Part shown: positions 1 through 8,682 of the stretch, in pieces
How positions within the stretch are numbered: the stretch's first letter is position 1
Layout: each line of letters starts with the position of its first letter
Source of the DNA: Brumimicrobium sp033722555
Lineage (GTDB): Bacteria; Bacteroidota; Bacteroidia; Flavobacteriales_D; Crocinitomicaceae
Assembly: GCA_033722555.1 (NCBI GenBank)
Contig: JAWVYS010000020.1
Coordinates: forward strand, 1-56,475
Length of the DNA: 56,475 nucleotides
Direction of reading: 5' to 3'
Position numbers and translations under genes: made by a program
Notes under the pieces: model-generated
What the model saw: only the letters and a program-made list of their open reading frames with translations
The model's database searches: none
Told to the model about the DNA's origin: nothing

Positions 1-147
1 CCTGTTTTTAGTCATGAGAGTGACCTTTTGAAATTCCTGGAAATGGCCTATCCGAGAACCTTGGATAAAGATGAGTTCTATACGCTCAATGAGATTCTTA
101 CATTTTCCTCAAGCAAGGAAAAACTGAATGAAATTATTAATCAGTAA
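1..147 (+). CDS. C-terminal end of an unidentified protein (partial)
   Basis: An open frame runs from the first base to a TAA at 145-147 and gives 48 residues, including a hydrophobic/charged stretch LLKFLEMAYPRTLDKDEF. The start lies outside the window. I do not recognise the family from this tail. The stop codon abuts the convergent stop of the SixA-like gene with no gap, so the two genes are packed tail to tail. That the frame is coding is an inference from its openness and the tight packing. Confidence 0.5.
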   Translation, partial: PVFSHESDLLKFLEMAYPRTLDKDEFYTLNEILTFSSSKEKLNEIINQ

Positions 148-636
148 TCATTTGCCGGGTTGTGGGAAATAATGATTTACCAGTTCGCCACCGGAACGAC
201 TTAATTCCGTGAGGCTATCCATTTCGGGGAACTGTATTTCCACAAATCCGCAGCTCGGCAAATCAATGTTTTGATCTGTAAAATACGTGATCAATTGCGA
301 TAGCCCGTTATTATGGCCGACGACCAGAACATTGGGATCATCAACCTTTCTTTTCCAGATAAAATGAAGCAGTTGTTGTAGGTTGGCCAGGTATAATTCA
401 TTGTGATAACTCTCATCGATGACGCTGAGTGACTTTTGAACCACATTGTATGTTGTTTTCGTTCTGAGTGCTTCAGAACAGAATACACGAAAAGATCTGT
501 CATCATAATGCTGACGAAAAAAATCACTCATTTTCTCAGCTTGATCAAATCCGTCGGGATGAAGTGCTATATCGAAATCTTTACCTGATTCAGAAACTGA
601 TTTCTTTTTTCCATGACGCAACAGACAAAGATTCAT
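148..636 (-). CDS. sixA: SixA-like phosphohistidine phosphatase (histidine phosphatase superfamily)
   Basis: The 162-residue protein begins MNLCLLRHGK; the RHG motif at residues 7-9 carries the histidine that is phosphorylated in this superfamily. A second histidine lies in VLVVGHNNGLSQLI near residue 108, as expected for the branch-2 fold. Length and the short N-terminus match SixA rather than phosphoglycerate mutase. SixA proteins remove phosphate from histidines of phosphotransfer proteins; the partner here is unknown. It lies 20 bp downstream of the DUF6327/holin/YtxH set on the same strand and may be the last gene of that transcript. Confidence 0.8.
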   Translation of the reverse strand: MNLCLLRHGKKKSVSESGKDFDIALHPDGFDQAEKMSDFFRQHYDDRSFRVFCSEALRTKTTYNVVQKSLSVIDESYHNELYLANLQQLLHFIWKRKVDDPNVLVVGHNNGLSQLITYFTDQNIDLPSCGFVEIQFPEMDSLTELSRSGGELVNHYFPQPGK

Positions 637-656
637 ACAAAAAGTTATACGCGAAT

Positions 657-896
657 TTACTTCTTAAATCGATTGATCAGGTATGGCAGAAAAGTACTGA
701 TAAGCGAGGCAATCGTTGTTCCTTTCCCCGAACCCTTATCAGAAAAAATGTTTTTTATAAGTCCAACGGGACTAATATTATCTTTCATCCTTTCCACATT
801 GAGAAGGATTTTCTGATAATGAATATCTCTTTCCAGTTTGAGGATCTGAAGATCTTTGTCTATTTCTGAATATGTTGAATATCTTTTATTTTGCAT
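657..896 (-). CDS. DUF6327-like small protein
   Basis: A 79-residue protein with N-terminal YSTYSEIDKDLQILKLERDI, a charged helical segment, then a glycine/serine stretch and a short hydrophobic C-terminus (ASLISTFLPYLINRF). This pattern, and its position right after YtxH and a holin-like membrane protein, fits the Bacteroidota family DUF6327. Function is unknown. It starts 2 bp after the holin-like stop, so the three genes are probably one transcript. The family assignment rests on memory of the YxxxxxIDxDLxILKL pattern, not on a search. Confidence 0.65.
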   Translation of the reverse strand: MQNKRYSTYSEIDKDLQILKLERDIHYQKILLNVERMKDNISPVGLIKNIFSDKGSGKGTTIASLISTFLPYLINRFKK

Positions 897-898
897 TG

Positions 899-1252
899 TT
901 ATTCTTCCTTAAAAAATATATCCGAGAACTTTCTCAGCAAGGGTCCCTCTACCACCTTGTAATTCAAGATAAGAAGAATGATACCGATAAACAGGTAGAT
1001 TCCCGCAATGATTAAAAATCCAAGAACATTACTGTCAAGTGCCTCCCCTATTGCCAGCCCCGCGGCTATTGATCCAAAGATCAAAACAAGTGCGAAGCTC
1101 AGCAAGATAAGGGTATATTTCACGAACATAACGGTAGTTTTGGTAACTACCTTAAATCCGAGTAATTTGTAGTAGGCGATATTTTTATCAATATAAGATT
1201 TAACTTCCTCTTGAATATCATCTACATTGTCGCGTAATTCATCAAAGGCCAT
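899..1252 (-). CDS. Holin-X-like (phage holin family) membrane protein
   Basis: A 117-residue protein with an amphipathic N-terminus (about residues 1-40) followed by two strong membrane segments, about 44-68 (VKYTLILLSFALVLIFGSIA) and 78-98 (LGFLIIAGIYLFIGIILLIL), and a short basic/acidic tail. This is the layout of the Holin-X/superfamily III proteins commonly found in non-phage chromosomal loci of Bacteroidota. No phage genes are nearby, so lysis is unlikely; a role in envelope stress is only a guess. It sits 6 bp after the YtxH gene and 2 bp before the DUF6327 gene. Confidence 0.75.
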   Translation of the reverse strand: MAFDELRDNVDDIQEEVKSYIDKNIAYYKLLGFKVVTKTTVMFVKYTLILLSFALVLIFGSIAAGLAIGEALDSNVLGFLIIAGIYLFIGIILLILNYKVVEGPLLRKFSDIFFKEE

Positions 1253-1258
1253 ACGAAT

Positions 1259-1576
1259 TTATTTAGCGACTTTTTTCAAAGATTCCAGCTTTTTCTCGAG
1301 CAACGCGATCATTTCCTTTTTATCGGCTCCGGTTTCTTCAAGCGCTTCATCAATAGCATCGCTGATTTCCGAGGAGTAATTCCCCGTTTTCCTTCTGACC
1401 ATTGAAGCAAGTTCTTCAAACTTTTCCATTACATCTTCTTTCGAACTATCGAATTTATTCTTGATTTTCTTACGGGTGTTTGATCCTTTGTCAGGGGCCA
1501 TTAAAATTCCAATTCCGGCACCTACGGCCGCTCCGGCTAAAACCCCGAGCAATATATCTCCTGTATTTCTAGACAT
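1259..1576 (-). CDS. YtxH domain-containing protein
   Basis: The protein starts MSRNTGDILLGVLAGAAVGA and continues into GIGILMAPDKGS, the glycine/alanine-rich single membrane helix followed by AP and a charged coiled tail that define YtxH proteins. An upstream in-frame ATG at 1612 would add 12 residues; I prefer 1576 because family members usually begin MSxNTG. The remainder (about residues 35-105) is lysine/glutamate-rich and probably helical. It is the first gene of a three- or four-gene minus-strand operon. YtxH proteins are often linked to general stress, but the role here is not shown by the sequence. Confidence 0.8.
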   Translation of the reverse strand: MSRNTGDILLGVLAGAAVGAGIGILMAPDKGSNTRKKIKNKFDSSKEDVMEKFEELASMVRRKTGNYSSEISDAIDEALEETGADKKEMIALLEKKLESLKKVAK

Positions 1577-1842
1577 AAAATTAATTTTTTGGTTCACGCT
1601 TAAATTAGTCATTTATAAGACTTAAATCAAGCTATTTTGCATTTTTTATGAAATTAAGCCCTCATACAACCGACTTTATCAATCGCCATGTAGAACATTG
1701 TTTTTACTGGCATGAATAAAAAAATGTTTTTTTCACCAACGTTTACATGACGAGCTGCGTTTTATAGAATGTTGAGAAGGATATTTAATTAATTTTCATT
1801 AATTTGCATGAGAATCACAACATAAGAACAATAAGAAACTAC

Positions 1843-2418
1843 ATGCATGTAGATGCGGATCTTATTAAAGCTTGTATCAAAAACAAGCGAAAGGCACAGG
1901 AGCAACTTTATCACGCTTGCTTCAATTTCCTGATGCCCTTATGTATGCGCTATCACAAAAATGAAGAAGACGCACGTGCTATTTACAACGTGGGTTATAT
2001 GAAAATCTTAAACAATCTCGAAAACACTGATTTCAAGGAAATACCCTTTGCTGCATGGGCGAAAAGGATTATGACGAATACCCTTATCGATGAGTACAGA
2101 AAAAACAAAAGGTATCACCAAAAAATCAGTAAGCGAGATAATGAACGTGAACTTGAATATCACTCGGAAGGAATACGGAATAAAGCAGAAAGTAATTTCG
2201 GAGAATCTGAAATCATGAAATTACTGGACTTATTAAAGCCGGCAACAAAGCAGGTTTTCATGCTATATGTGATCGAAGGATACAGTCATAAGGAAATTGG
2301 TGAAATTCTTGATATGTCGGAAGGCACCTCTAAATGGCATCTTTCCACGGCACGAAAAGATTTAAGAGATATGTTGAATAAAGAACAAAAAATTGCATTA
2401 GCCAATATCGCTATATGA
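1843..2418 (+). CDS. RNA polymerase ECF-type sigma-70 factor
   Basis: A 191-residue protein from the ATG at 1843 (a TTG at 1804 would add 13 residues). Region 2 is seen in KNKRKAQEQLYHACF and FAAWAKRIMTNTLIDEYRKN, and region 4 in LLKPATKQVFMLYVIEGYSHKEIGEIL followed by a recognition helix GTSKWHLSTARKDLR. The sigma factor would direct RNA polymerase to a small regulon, normally including its own operon. Its last four bases overlap the start of a membrane-anchored protein with an anti-sigma-like N-terminus, which supports a sigma/anti-sigma pair. Confidence 0.9.
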   Translation: MHVDADLIKACIKNKRKAQEQLYHACFNFLMPLCMRYHKNEEDARAIYNVGYMKILNNLENTDFKEIPFAAWAKRIMTNTLIDEYRKNKRYHQKISKRDNERELEYHSEGIRNKAESNFGESEIMKLLDLLKPATKQVFMLYVIEGYSHKEIGEILDMSEGTSKWHLSTARKDLRDMLNKEQKIALANIAI

Positions 2419-3743
2419 AATTGACGGATAAAAATATTGATCAGTTGTTTCGGGATGCCGCCCAGAATGAAAAAGCTCCCGGCTATAGTTCGTCCTACTG
2501 GAACGAAATGAACAGTATGCTGAATGAGCGAGACAAATCCCGACGCATCTATGCTTACAGAGTTGCCGCAGGAACTCTTCTGTTCGCATTTTTGGTAGGA
2601 ATACTGTTTATGATAAATAATGGCTATGACATGCCGAATAAAAACTTGAAAATTGCCGGCGCGGAAGACAGCGTGAAATCACTTGCTGCAAAATCCGGTA
2701 ATTCTGCCGATAGGATAAACCAAAAATCAAATAATATACCTGTTGAAGCGGAAAAGAATTTTACAGAATTTGAAAATGAACATATTTCCGAGAGAAGATT
2801 AAGTTTTGATCGTAAAAGCGGATTAAAAACGGAAAATAAGGAATTAGCAGGCTCATCAGAAAAAGAATATGCTCAATTCAGTAATCGTAAATCCATCGCA
2901 CCCTCAAAAACTGAAAATCTGAATACTCAGGTGATCATGCCTGAAAAGAAAGAAAGGATTTTGAACAGTGAAATTAATCCTTCGAGCGGAAGTGATCTCA
3001 AATCCTCTGACAATCTGCTTACAAGTGAGCAGAAAAAGGAAATTTCCGACCTGAACATTTCTGAAGTTACCGATTTCAGTCTTCAACCTTTACTTCTGAA
3101 TTTCAACACGCTGGACACTGAGGGTCTAGTGGACTTCAAGGAAGTGGTGAAGGAGAAAAACCTGCTCCTATATGCGAAATTCAGCGCAGGACTGATGGAA
3201 AATTATGAAACAAGTCGACCGTTTCAGTCAGGACTTTTCGACCTCTCGGCCAGCGTCGAATGGAAGAAAAATCAGTTATCCCTCCGTTCCGGACTGGGCT
3301 TTCAAATGTCCACCAATGCTGACTTGGTAGTAAGCCAGAGAGCGAAAGTTTACGGTTTCGGAGTAACCAATTACCAGACAAACCTCTCCTATCAGACCTT
3401 GTACGATCTGTACATACCTGCAGAATTCGGTTATATCCATGGAACAACATCCTTTGGTGTTGGTGCTCAGATCAACTATCTCCTTGGGACAAAAATGAAT
3501 TATGAGACCTATGAAAATAAAGAACTAACACAAACTTCCACTTACAACGGTCACAAGGAAGGCCTGAATCCATTTACCACACAGGGATATGTATGGGCGG
3601 AAGAAAAGATCACTCCCCGTATCAGCGCAGGAATTAAGATCGGAACGCATCTTTCAAGTAGAATAAAAGAAGGTAAGTATTTCAATGAATCTTCAACAAC
3701 AAACCCATTATTCGGTCAGTTATCTTTGAGATATAATTTTTAA
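2415..3743 (+). CDS. Membrane anti-sigma-like protein with C-terminal beta-barrel-like domain
   Basis: The 442-residue protein has a short cytoplasmic N-terminus (LTDKNIDQLFRDAAQNEKAP), one membrane helix at about residues 48-67, a long polar linker rich in S, N, E and K (about 75-235), and a C-terminal part with alternating aromatic/polar strands that ends in SLRYNF, the terminal-aromatic signature of outer-membrane beta-barrels. The ATGA overlap with the sigma gene implies translational coupling, and the N-terminus is the likely sigma-binding part. The barrel-like domain on an inner-membrane anchor is odd. No canonical HxxxCxxC zinc anti-sigma motif is present. The anti-sigma role is inferred from position and topology. 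Confidence 0.7.
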   Translation: MKLTDKNIDQLFRDAAQNEKAPGYSSSYWNEMNSMLNERDKSRRIYAYRVAAGTLLFAFLVGILFMINNGYDMPNKNLKIAGAEDSVKSLAAKSGNSADRINQKSNNIPVEAEKNFTEFENEHISERRLSFDRKSGLKTENKELAGSSEKEYAQFSNRKSIAPSKTENLNTQVIMPEKKERILNSEINPSSGSDLKSSDNLLTSEQKKEISDLNISEVTDFSLQPLLLNFNTLDTEGLVDFKEVVKEKNLLLYAKFSAGLMENYETSRPFQSGLFDLSASVEWKKNQLSLRSGLGFQMSTNADLVVSQRAKVYGFGVTNYQTNLSYQTLYDLYIPAEFGYIHGTTSFGVGAQINYLLGTKMNYETYENKELTQTSTYNGHKEGLNPFTTQGYVWAEEKITPRISAGIKIGTHLSSRIKEGKYFNESSTTNPLFGQLSLRYNF

Positions 3744-3744
3744 A

Positions 3745-4806
3745 ATGAAAAGAAGAATTTTCCATATTATTTTGCCTGTCCTCGGATTAATGCTTTTTTC
3801 CTGTAAAAAGGATGAACTTCCTGTTACGCCAACCGAGAACAATCCTGTTTTCAGTGTATCGGGGAAAATAGGTAATAACCAGCTTGATTTATCCGCAGGA
3901 GAGAATGACTTTTTCATGCATACAGGAACTTTTTCTTGGAACGGTGTTCGTCAGTTTCAAGGCAATCTGACCAGCGGAAGTAATAACATTGAAATGCAGA
4001 TTTCGGACGGATTACTGGATGTTCCGGGTATTGAACTTGATCCGGATGATTTTCAGTCATTCAGTATTGCGCCTAATTTACCCGGCGATCCTTTGGCTGT
4101 ATATTCCCTGCAAGATTTTTATTACTCACAGAATATTACCTCCCTTTCCTGGGAAATAAATGGTGAACCTTACAGCGGTCAGCAATTAAAAATTTTTGAA
4201 CCCGGTAGATATCAACTGTGTGCGACTGTCGAATTTTTGAATGGAAATGTTGCAACCACGTGCAATGAAGTCATCATAGGTTATCAAAAAAATGCCTTCG
4301 GAGTACTGAAACATCTCGTTACAGATAATAATAAAATTTTCGCTTTTATTGACAGCCCGAATAACCCAATCGAATCCGTGGAGTGGTTAGTCAACGACAG
4401 TCTCATTGGTACAGGTGTTGATTTCAAATTCACCCCTGTTCTTTCTGCCTTTGTATTAGAAGCCAAAATACATTATGAAAACGGCGTATATCGTGAAAAA
4501 GAGGTTTTTATTGATGTGATCAACAATAATTTCATCGAGGATTTTACTGTTCTCGAAAATCAGGCCAACCTATTTTGGGATCACAAGGCAATGCTCAAGA
4601 TCAATTACGGCGGACGATCGTATATAGCCTTACCGAACTCTACAGGCAATGATATAATTATAGATGATGTAATACCCTTCCAGAATAATAATTCCGGACA
4701 AAATGTCTCTATCCTGAAAGGGAAATTCAGCGGTTTTTTCATGGATGTGTTAAATCAGGAGATCGTCGAAGGTGATTTGAATTTTTCCTTTGGTATTGCT
4801 CATTAG
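3745..4806 (+). CDS. Lipoprotein of unknown function
   Basis: A 353-residue protein with a lipoprotein signal (MKRRIFHIILPVLGLMLFSC, lipobox LFSC, Cys at 20). The mature part looks all-beta and contains segments resembling immunoglobulin/PKD-like repeats (for example ITSLSWEINGEPYSGQQLKI and VEWLVNDSLIGTGVDFKF), which are common in surface proteins of Bacteroidota. It starts one base after the previous stop, so it is in the sigma-factor operon. No catalytic motif is visible. A surface or periplasmic binding or structural role is plausible but not shown. Confidence 0.75.
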   Translation: MKRRIFHIILPVLGLMLFSCKKDELPVTPTENNPVFSVSGKIGNNQLDLSAGENDFFMHTGTFSWNGVRQFQGNLTSGSNNIEMQISDGLLDVPGIELDPDDFQSFSIAPNLPGDPLAVYSLQDFYYSQNITSLSWEINGEPYSGQQLKIFEPGRYQLCATVEFLNGNVATTCNEVIIGYQKNAFGVLKHLVTDNNKIFAFIDSPNNPIESVEWLVNDSLIGTGVDFKFTPVLSAFVLEAKIHYENGVYREKEVFIDVINNNFIEDFTVLENQANLFWDHKAMLKINYGGRSYIALPNSTGNDIIIDDVIPFQNNNSGQNVSILKGKFSGFFMDVLNQEIVEGDLNFSFGIAH

Positions 4807-4841
4807 AATTATTTATATTTGCCTGACAAGAAATTACTTCT

Positions 4842-5936
4842 ATGAGAACAACAATTACTTTTACGTTCCTTTTCTGCTTATATTTTTCAACCCTTGGACA
4901 GATAACCATTGAAAAAACGGATATGATGGATAGCGGCGACACGGCTAGAGTTTCATTAGCCACGGATCCAGGTATAGATTTCACAACGACCGGTGCGATG
5001 AGCGTTTGGGACTTCTCTAACCTCATACCTGAAAGTCAGCGACTTGAGGAAGCTTTTGATATTTCAACAGCCGGCCAAATCGTATCTTTCCAGTTCGGCT
5101 CCCTGGCTCCGCCTAGATATAATTCCAATTATTATCAACCCTTCGACGGACTTCCTTTTGATCAGGTAGGCCAGTTTTTGCCCGTGAATATTGAAGATAT
5201 TAATCGTATTGTAAAGATTGATAACGATTCCATGACTTATCCGGGATACAGCATTACCGCTGACGGCCAGCAGTTAGGATTTAGGAGCGATACCATAGAA
5301 AAAGCTTATGAATTTCCTATGAATTTTCAGGATAGCCTATATTCCCGAGGTTATACCTACATCGATTTCAACCCAATTTTCAATGGGATTTTTATTCAAT
5401 ACCGCCAACGTGAATCGGTAGTTGACGGATACGGTACCCTCATTACTCCTTATTCGTATTTCAACGTGATCAGAGTGCATCACAGAATTGCAGAACAGGA
5501 TTCATTTTATACGGAAATTTTTGGTGCCGGTATGTGGATTCCTATCAACCGAACAACACACACTTATGAGTGGTGGGCAAAAAATCAAAAAAGACCGGTG
5601 ATGAGAATTAATACTGAAGAGGTAGGTGGAAATGAAGTGGTTTCCGAAATCTCTTACACCGATGAATACCTTGGACTGGATGCAGGCCTGAATGAGGAGG
5701 AGATGATAACTGTTAGACTTTTCCCCAATCCGGCACATGATAAGATAGTTATAAGCGCTTCCTACCCGATCAGAAACGTAGTAATCCGCTCGTTGTCCGG
5801 TCAGGAAGTCATGCATCAGAAAGATATCAATTCCAACGAAACGATTCTTAATCTGAAAGGTCTTTCAGCCGGAACCTATCTCGTGATTACCGAAAGTCAG
5901 GAAGGTAAAAATACATCTAAACTAGTAATCGAATAA
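4842..5936 (+). CDS. Secreted protein with T9SS type A C-terminal sorting domain
   Basis: The 364-residue protein has a cleavable signal peptide (about residues 1-18, ending STLGQI) and a C-terminal domain starting near residue 288: VRLFPNPAHDKIVI, then LSGQEV, LKGLSAGTYLV and a basic end KLVIE. That is the type A T9SS sorting domain, which sends the protein through the outer membrane and is removed there. The central 260 residues have no motif I recognise. It follows the lipoprotein gene by 35 bp and may belong to the sigma-factor operon. The rnpB promoter begins a few bases after its stop. Confidence 0.85.
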   Translation: MRTTITFTFLFCLYFSTLGQITIEKTDMMDSGDTARVSLATDPGIDFTTTGAMSVWDFSNLIPESQRLEEAFDISTAGQIVSFQFGSLAPPRYNSNYYQPFDGLPFDQVGQFLPVNIEDINRIVKIDNDSMTYPGYSITADGQQLGFRSDTIEKAYEFPMNFQDSLYSRGYTYIDFNPIFNGIFIQYRQRESVVDGYGTLITPYSYFNVIRVHHRIAEQDSFYTEIFGAGMWIPINRTTHTYEWWAKNQKRPVMRINTEEVGGNEVVSEISYTDEYLGLDAGLNEEEMITVRLFPNPAHDKIVISASYPIRNVVIRSLSGQEVMHQKDINSNETILNLKGLSAGTYLVITESQEGKNTSKLVIE

Positions 5937-5941
5937 TTCAG

Positions 5942-5949
5942 TACCTTTG
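5942..5949 (+). promoter_or_regulatory. -7 promoter element for rnpB
   Basis: TACCTTTG matches the Bacteroidota -7 consensus TAnnTTTG exactly and ends 4 nt before the P1 stem of the RNase P RNA, so the expected transcription start coincides with the mature 5' end. No clear -33 TTG is visible upstream. The element lies 5 bp after the stop of the T9SS cargo gene. Confidence 0.7.
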
Positions 5950-5953
5950 CACA

Positions 5954-6320
5954 AAGGCAAGTCAGTCTGTCGCTGATCGTGTCAAACGATGAGAGGAAAG
6001 TCCGGGCAGTACAGAGCACCGTACTTCCTAACAGGAAGGGTTTCGATTTATCGAAATACAGATAGTGCCACAGAAAACAGGTAGCCCTGATGCTTTTGGA
6101 TCAGGGTCATAGTGAAAAGGCGAGGTAAGAGCTCACCGCTTCGATGGTGACATCGTTGGCAGGGTAAACCTTACGGACTGAAAGACCATGTAAACCGGGG
6201 TTTGAGGGCTGCTCGCTCAACCCGGAGGGTAGGTCGATTGACCCTGTGGGTGACTGCAGGGCTAGATAAATGACAGACAACCGTTTCGACGGTTACAGAA
6301 CCCGGCTTATGACTTGCCTT
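5954..6320 (+). ncRNA. rnpB: RNase P RNA (bacterial type A-like)
   Basis: The catalytic RNA of RNase P, which trims tRNA 5' leaders. The universally conserved GAGGAAAGTCCGGGC is at 5991-6005 and the partner ACAGAACCCGGCTTA at 6296-6310; these form P4. The ends are set by P1: AAGGCAAGTCA (5954-5964) pairs perfectly with TGACTTGCCTT (6310-6320). P1 is followed by a T-rich run (TTTTATTTC), so the same stem can act as terminator. The length of about 367 nt fits bacterial type A RNAs. Exact ends are inferred from P1 and the promoter. Confidence 0.95.
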
Positions 6321-6364
6321 TTTTATTTCATTGTTGAACAGACGGATGAACTAACTTATTAGAT

Positions 6365-7006
6365 ATGGAATTTATAGACAGTGAACTTGAAGATTACGCA
6401 TTAGCTCACACGACCAAAGAACCCGATGTGCTTTATGCACTAAACAGAGAAACGAACCTTAAGGTTCTTCAGCCCAGAATGCTCTCAGGGCATCTGCAGG
6501 GGCGTGTTCTTAGCATGCTTAGCAGAATGGTACGACCAAAACGCATCCTCGAAATTGGAACTTATACGGGCTATGCCGCAATATGTCTGGCCGAAGGTTT
6601 AACTGATCAGGGAAAGCTGATAACTATAGATATCAACTATGAACTTGAAGATATGGTTCGCTCCTATTTTAAGAAGGCGGGGATTGAAAATAAGGTTGAA
6701 TTCAAAATAGGGAATGCTTTGGACATTCTCCCCTCTCTTGATAAAAATTTTGATCTCGTCTTCATAGATGCTGACAAGGACAATTACAGCAATTATTACG
6801 ATTTGCTCATTGATGATTTACCCTCAAACAGTTATTTGATTGCTGACAATGTGTTATGGTCCGGTAAAGTGTTACTTCCCGAAGACGAAATGGACAACGA
6901 TACGCTGGCACTCAAACGATTCAACGAAAAAATACAGAGTGATAAGCGTGTTGAAAACGTTTTAATGCCGATTCGTGACGGATTGATGATCATTAGAAAA
7001 ATATAA
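6365..7006 (+). CDS. SAM-dependent O-methyltransferase (COMT/CCoAMT type)
   Basis: The 213-residue protein has the SAM motif ILEIGTYTGYAA at about residues 61-72, followed by the metal-binding set of the catechol/caffeoyl-CoA O-methyltransferase family: LVFIDADKDNYSNYYD and LIADNVLWSGKV (Asp, Asp, Asn). Such enzymes transfer methyl from SAM to a hydroxyl, usually of a catechol, using a divalent metal; the substrate here cannot be read from sequence. It begins 45 bp after rnpB and is followed after one base by the threonine aldolase gene, so the two are probably co-transcribed. Confidence 0.9.
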   Translation: MEFIDSELEDYALAHTTKEPDVLYALNRETNLKVLQPRMLSGHLQGRVLSMLSRMVRPKRILEIGTYTGYAAICLAEGLTDQGKLITIDINYELEDMVRSYFKKAGIENKVEFKIGNALDILPSLDKNFDLVFIDADKDNYSNYYDLLIDDLPSNSYLIADNVLWSGKVLLPEDEMDNDTLALKRFNEKIQSDKRVENVLMPIRDGLMIIRKI

Positions 7007-7007
7007 T

Positions 7008-8030
7008 ATGGAACCTGTAGATTTAAGATCGGATACCGTTACAAGGCCTTCGAATGAAATGAAGGAATTCATGTTTAGTGCCCCTGTCGGTGATGACGTT
7101 TTTGAAGAAGATCCTACGATTCAGGCGCTGGAAAAATACGCTGCGGATTTATTCGGTAAGGAAGCCGGATTGTACTGTGTTTCAGGAACGCAAACCAACC
7201 AGATTGCTATCAATGTTTATTGTAAGCCCGGTGATGAAGTCATCTGCTCAAAAGAAGCACATATTTACAAATACGAAGGTGGCGGTATCGCCAAGAACAG
7301 TGGTTCATCTGTAAAATTGCTCGACGGAGACCGGGGACGAATAAACGTTGAGTCTGTTCAGGAAGCCTACAATGATCCTGAAAATGTACATTTTCCTATC
7401 ACCGCACTGGTAGCCCTTGAAGATACAATGAACAGAGGAGGCGGATCAATTTACAACCCCGATGAAATTAAAAAGATAAAATCCTGGTGTGAGGCACAAA
7501 AGCTTCCTTTACACTTAGACGGAGCCCGAGTCTTTAACGCCCTTGTTGAAACCGGAATTGATTATCAGATTTATGGAAAAATGTTCGACTCGATATCCAT
7601 CTGTCTTTCAAAAGGTCTTGGAGCTCCCGTTGGTTCGGTTCTGGTAGGTACTTCGGATTTTATAAAAAAAGCCCGGCGGGTGAGAAAAGTACTTGGAGGA
7701 GGAATGCGACAGGGCGGAATCATCGCAGCCGGCGGCCTCTTCGCCCTGAAGAATAACATTAGTCGATTAAAAGATGATCATCAACGTGCAAAACAACTTG
7801 AAAAAGCCTTGAAACAATGTTCGTGGATAGATTTCACACTTGAAACACAAACCAATATAGTAGTAGCCTCAGTTACAAAAGATCGAAAAGTTGATGAAAT
7901 AATCCGCTCACTGGAAAACAATAAAATCCTGGCAATGCCGTTTGGGGGAAATATGATCAGGATGGTAACGCATTTGGACAATTCCGACGAGCAAATCGAT
8001 CATGTTGTGAAAACACTGAAAAAAATATAA
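7008..8030 (+). CDS. ltaE: Low-specificity L-threonine aldolase
   Basis: A fold-type I PLP enzyme that cleaves L-threonine or L-allo-threonine to glycine and acetaldehyde. The family hallmark DLRSDTVTRPSNEM is at residues 5-18 and PVGDDVFEEDPT follows. The PLP-binding lysine is K202 in SICLSKGLGAPVGS, and the aspartate that contacts the pyridine nitrogen is D171 in LHLDGARVFNA. The length (340 aa) is normal. The gene starts 1 bp after the O-methyltransferase and ends 1 bp before a lipoprotein gene, suggesting an operon. Confidence 0.93.
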   Translation: MEPVDLRSDTVTRPSNEMKEFMFSAPVGDDVFEEDPTIQALEKYAADLFGKEAGLYCVSGTQTNQIAINVYCKPGDEVICSKEAHIYKYEGGGIAKNSGSSVKLLDGDRGRINVESVQEAYNDPENVHFPITALVALEDTMNRGGGSIYNPDEIKKIKSWCEAQKLPLHLDGARVFNALVETGIDYQIYGKMFDSISICLSKGLGAPVGSVLVGTSDFIKKARRVRKVLGGGMRQGGIIAAGGLFALKNNISRLKDDHQRAKQLEKALKQCSWIDFTLETQTNIVVASVTKDRKVDEIIRSLENNKILAMPFGGNMIRMVTHLDNSDEQIDHVVKTLKKI

Positions 8031-8031
8031 C

Positions 8032-8682
8032 ATGGACGGGAAACATCTTCTTATTGCAGGATTAATCTTAACGACTGTAATTTTTTCCTCGTGCCGCAGT
8101 AAATCACACGAACCTGAATCCGTAAAACTGGAAGATATTTTACCTCAAGCCAAACGGACCTATGATTTTGAAGAAGATTCCCTGAAGAAACCTGAGGTTG
8201 AAAAACCTGATTCAGTAGTGCTTGCTGTTTTGACTTCTTTTCCCGAAATGGAAGTTATTCAAACGAATGAGGAAACCGTTAATAGCAACAACTTTTTTCC
8301 GGACAGATTGAATTATTTAACAAGATCTAAGGCATTTTTCAAATCTCCCAATGGCATTTTCAGGGTAAATATGTGGGAATTCAAAGATAGCCTACAAACC
8401 ATAAGCGCCTTTTTTAACTGGCTGGATCGTTTTGGTCCACGGAATAAATCTGTACGGGTTGGTGAAGAAATTGCGCTTCAGAAACAGGGATTTTATCTAT
8501 TAACGGATAATTCGAGGATCATTTATATAGAAAGTGAGTCAAAAATTGATACCGAGCGATGGACAAATCTTTTTGATTCCGAAAAGAAAGATACTTGGAA
8601 TTACCGTTTGATCCAACAGACCGGAAAAAAAGTAAAATGGATTGACCTGCGTGTAGAGCAGCCCGTTACCGCTCCTGAATAA
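8032..8682 (+). CDS. Lipoprotein of unknown function
   Basis: A 216-residue protein with signal and lipobox near its start (LTTVIFSSC, Cys at about 21) followed by a charged linker (KLEDILPQAKRTYDFEEDSL) and a mixed alpha/beta domain of about 130 residues (NMWEFKDSLQTISAFFNWLDRFGP, then VGEEIALQKQGFYLLTDNSRI). I do not recognise the domain. It is the third gene of the O-methyltransferase/threonine aldolase cluster. Its last 17 bases overlap the 3' end of feoA on the opposite strand. Confidence 0.75.
   Translation: MDGKHLLIAGLILTTVIFSSCRSKSHEPESVKLEDILPQAKRTYDFEEDSLKKPEVEKPDSVVLAVLTSFPEMEVIQTNEETVNSNNFFPDRLNYLTRSKAFFKSPNGIFRVNMWEFKDSLQTISAFFNWLDRFGPRNKSVRVGEEIALQKQGFYLLTDNSRIIYIESESKIDTERWTNLFDSEKKDTWNYRLIQQTGKKVKWIDLRVEQPVTAPE

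Noticed and set aside
899..1252. Prophage holin
   Set aside because: Its neighbours are YtxH and DUF6327, a chromosomal set in Bacteroidota; no phage structural or lysis genes are present.
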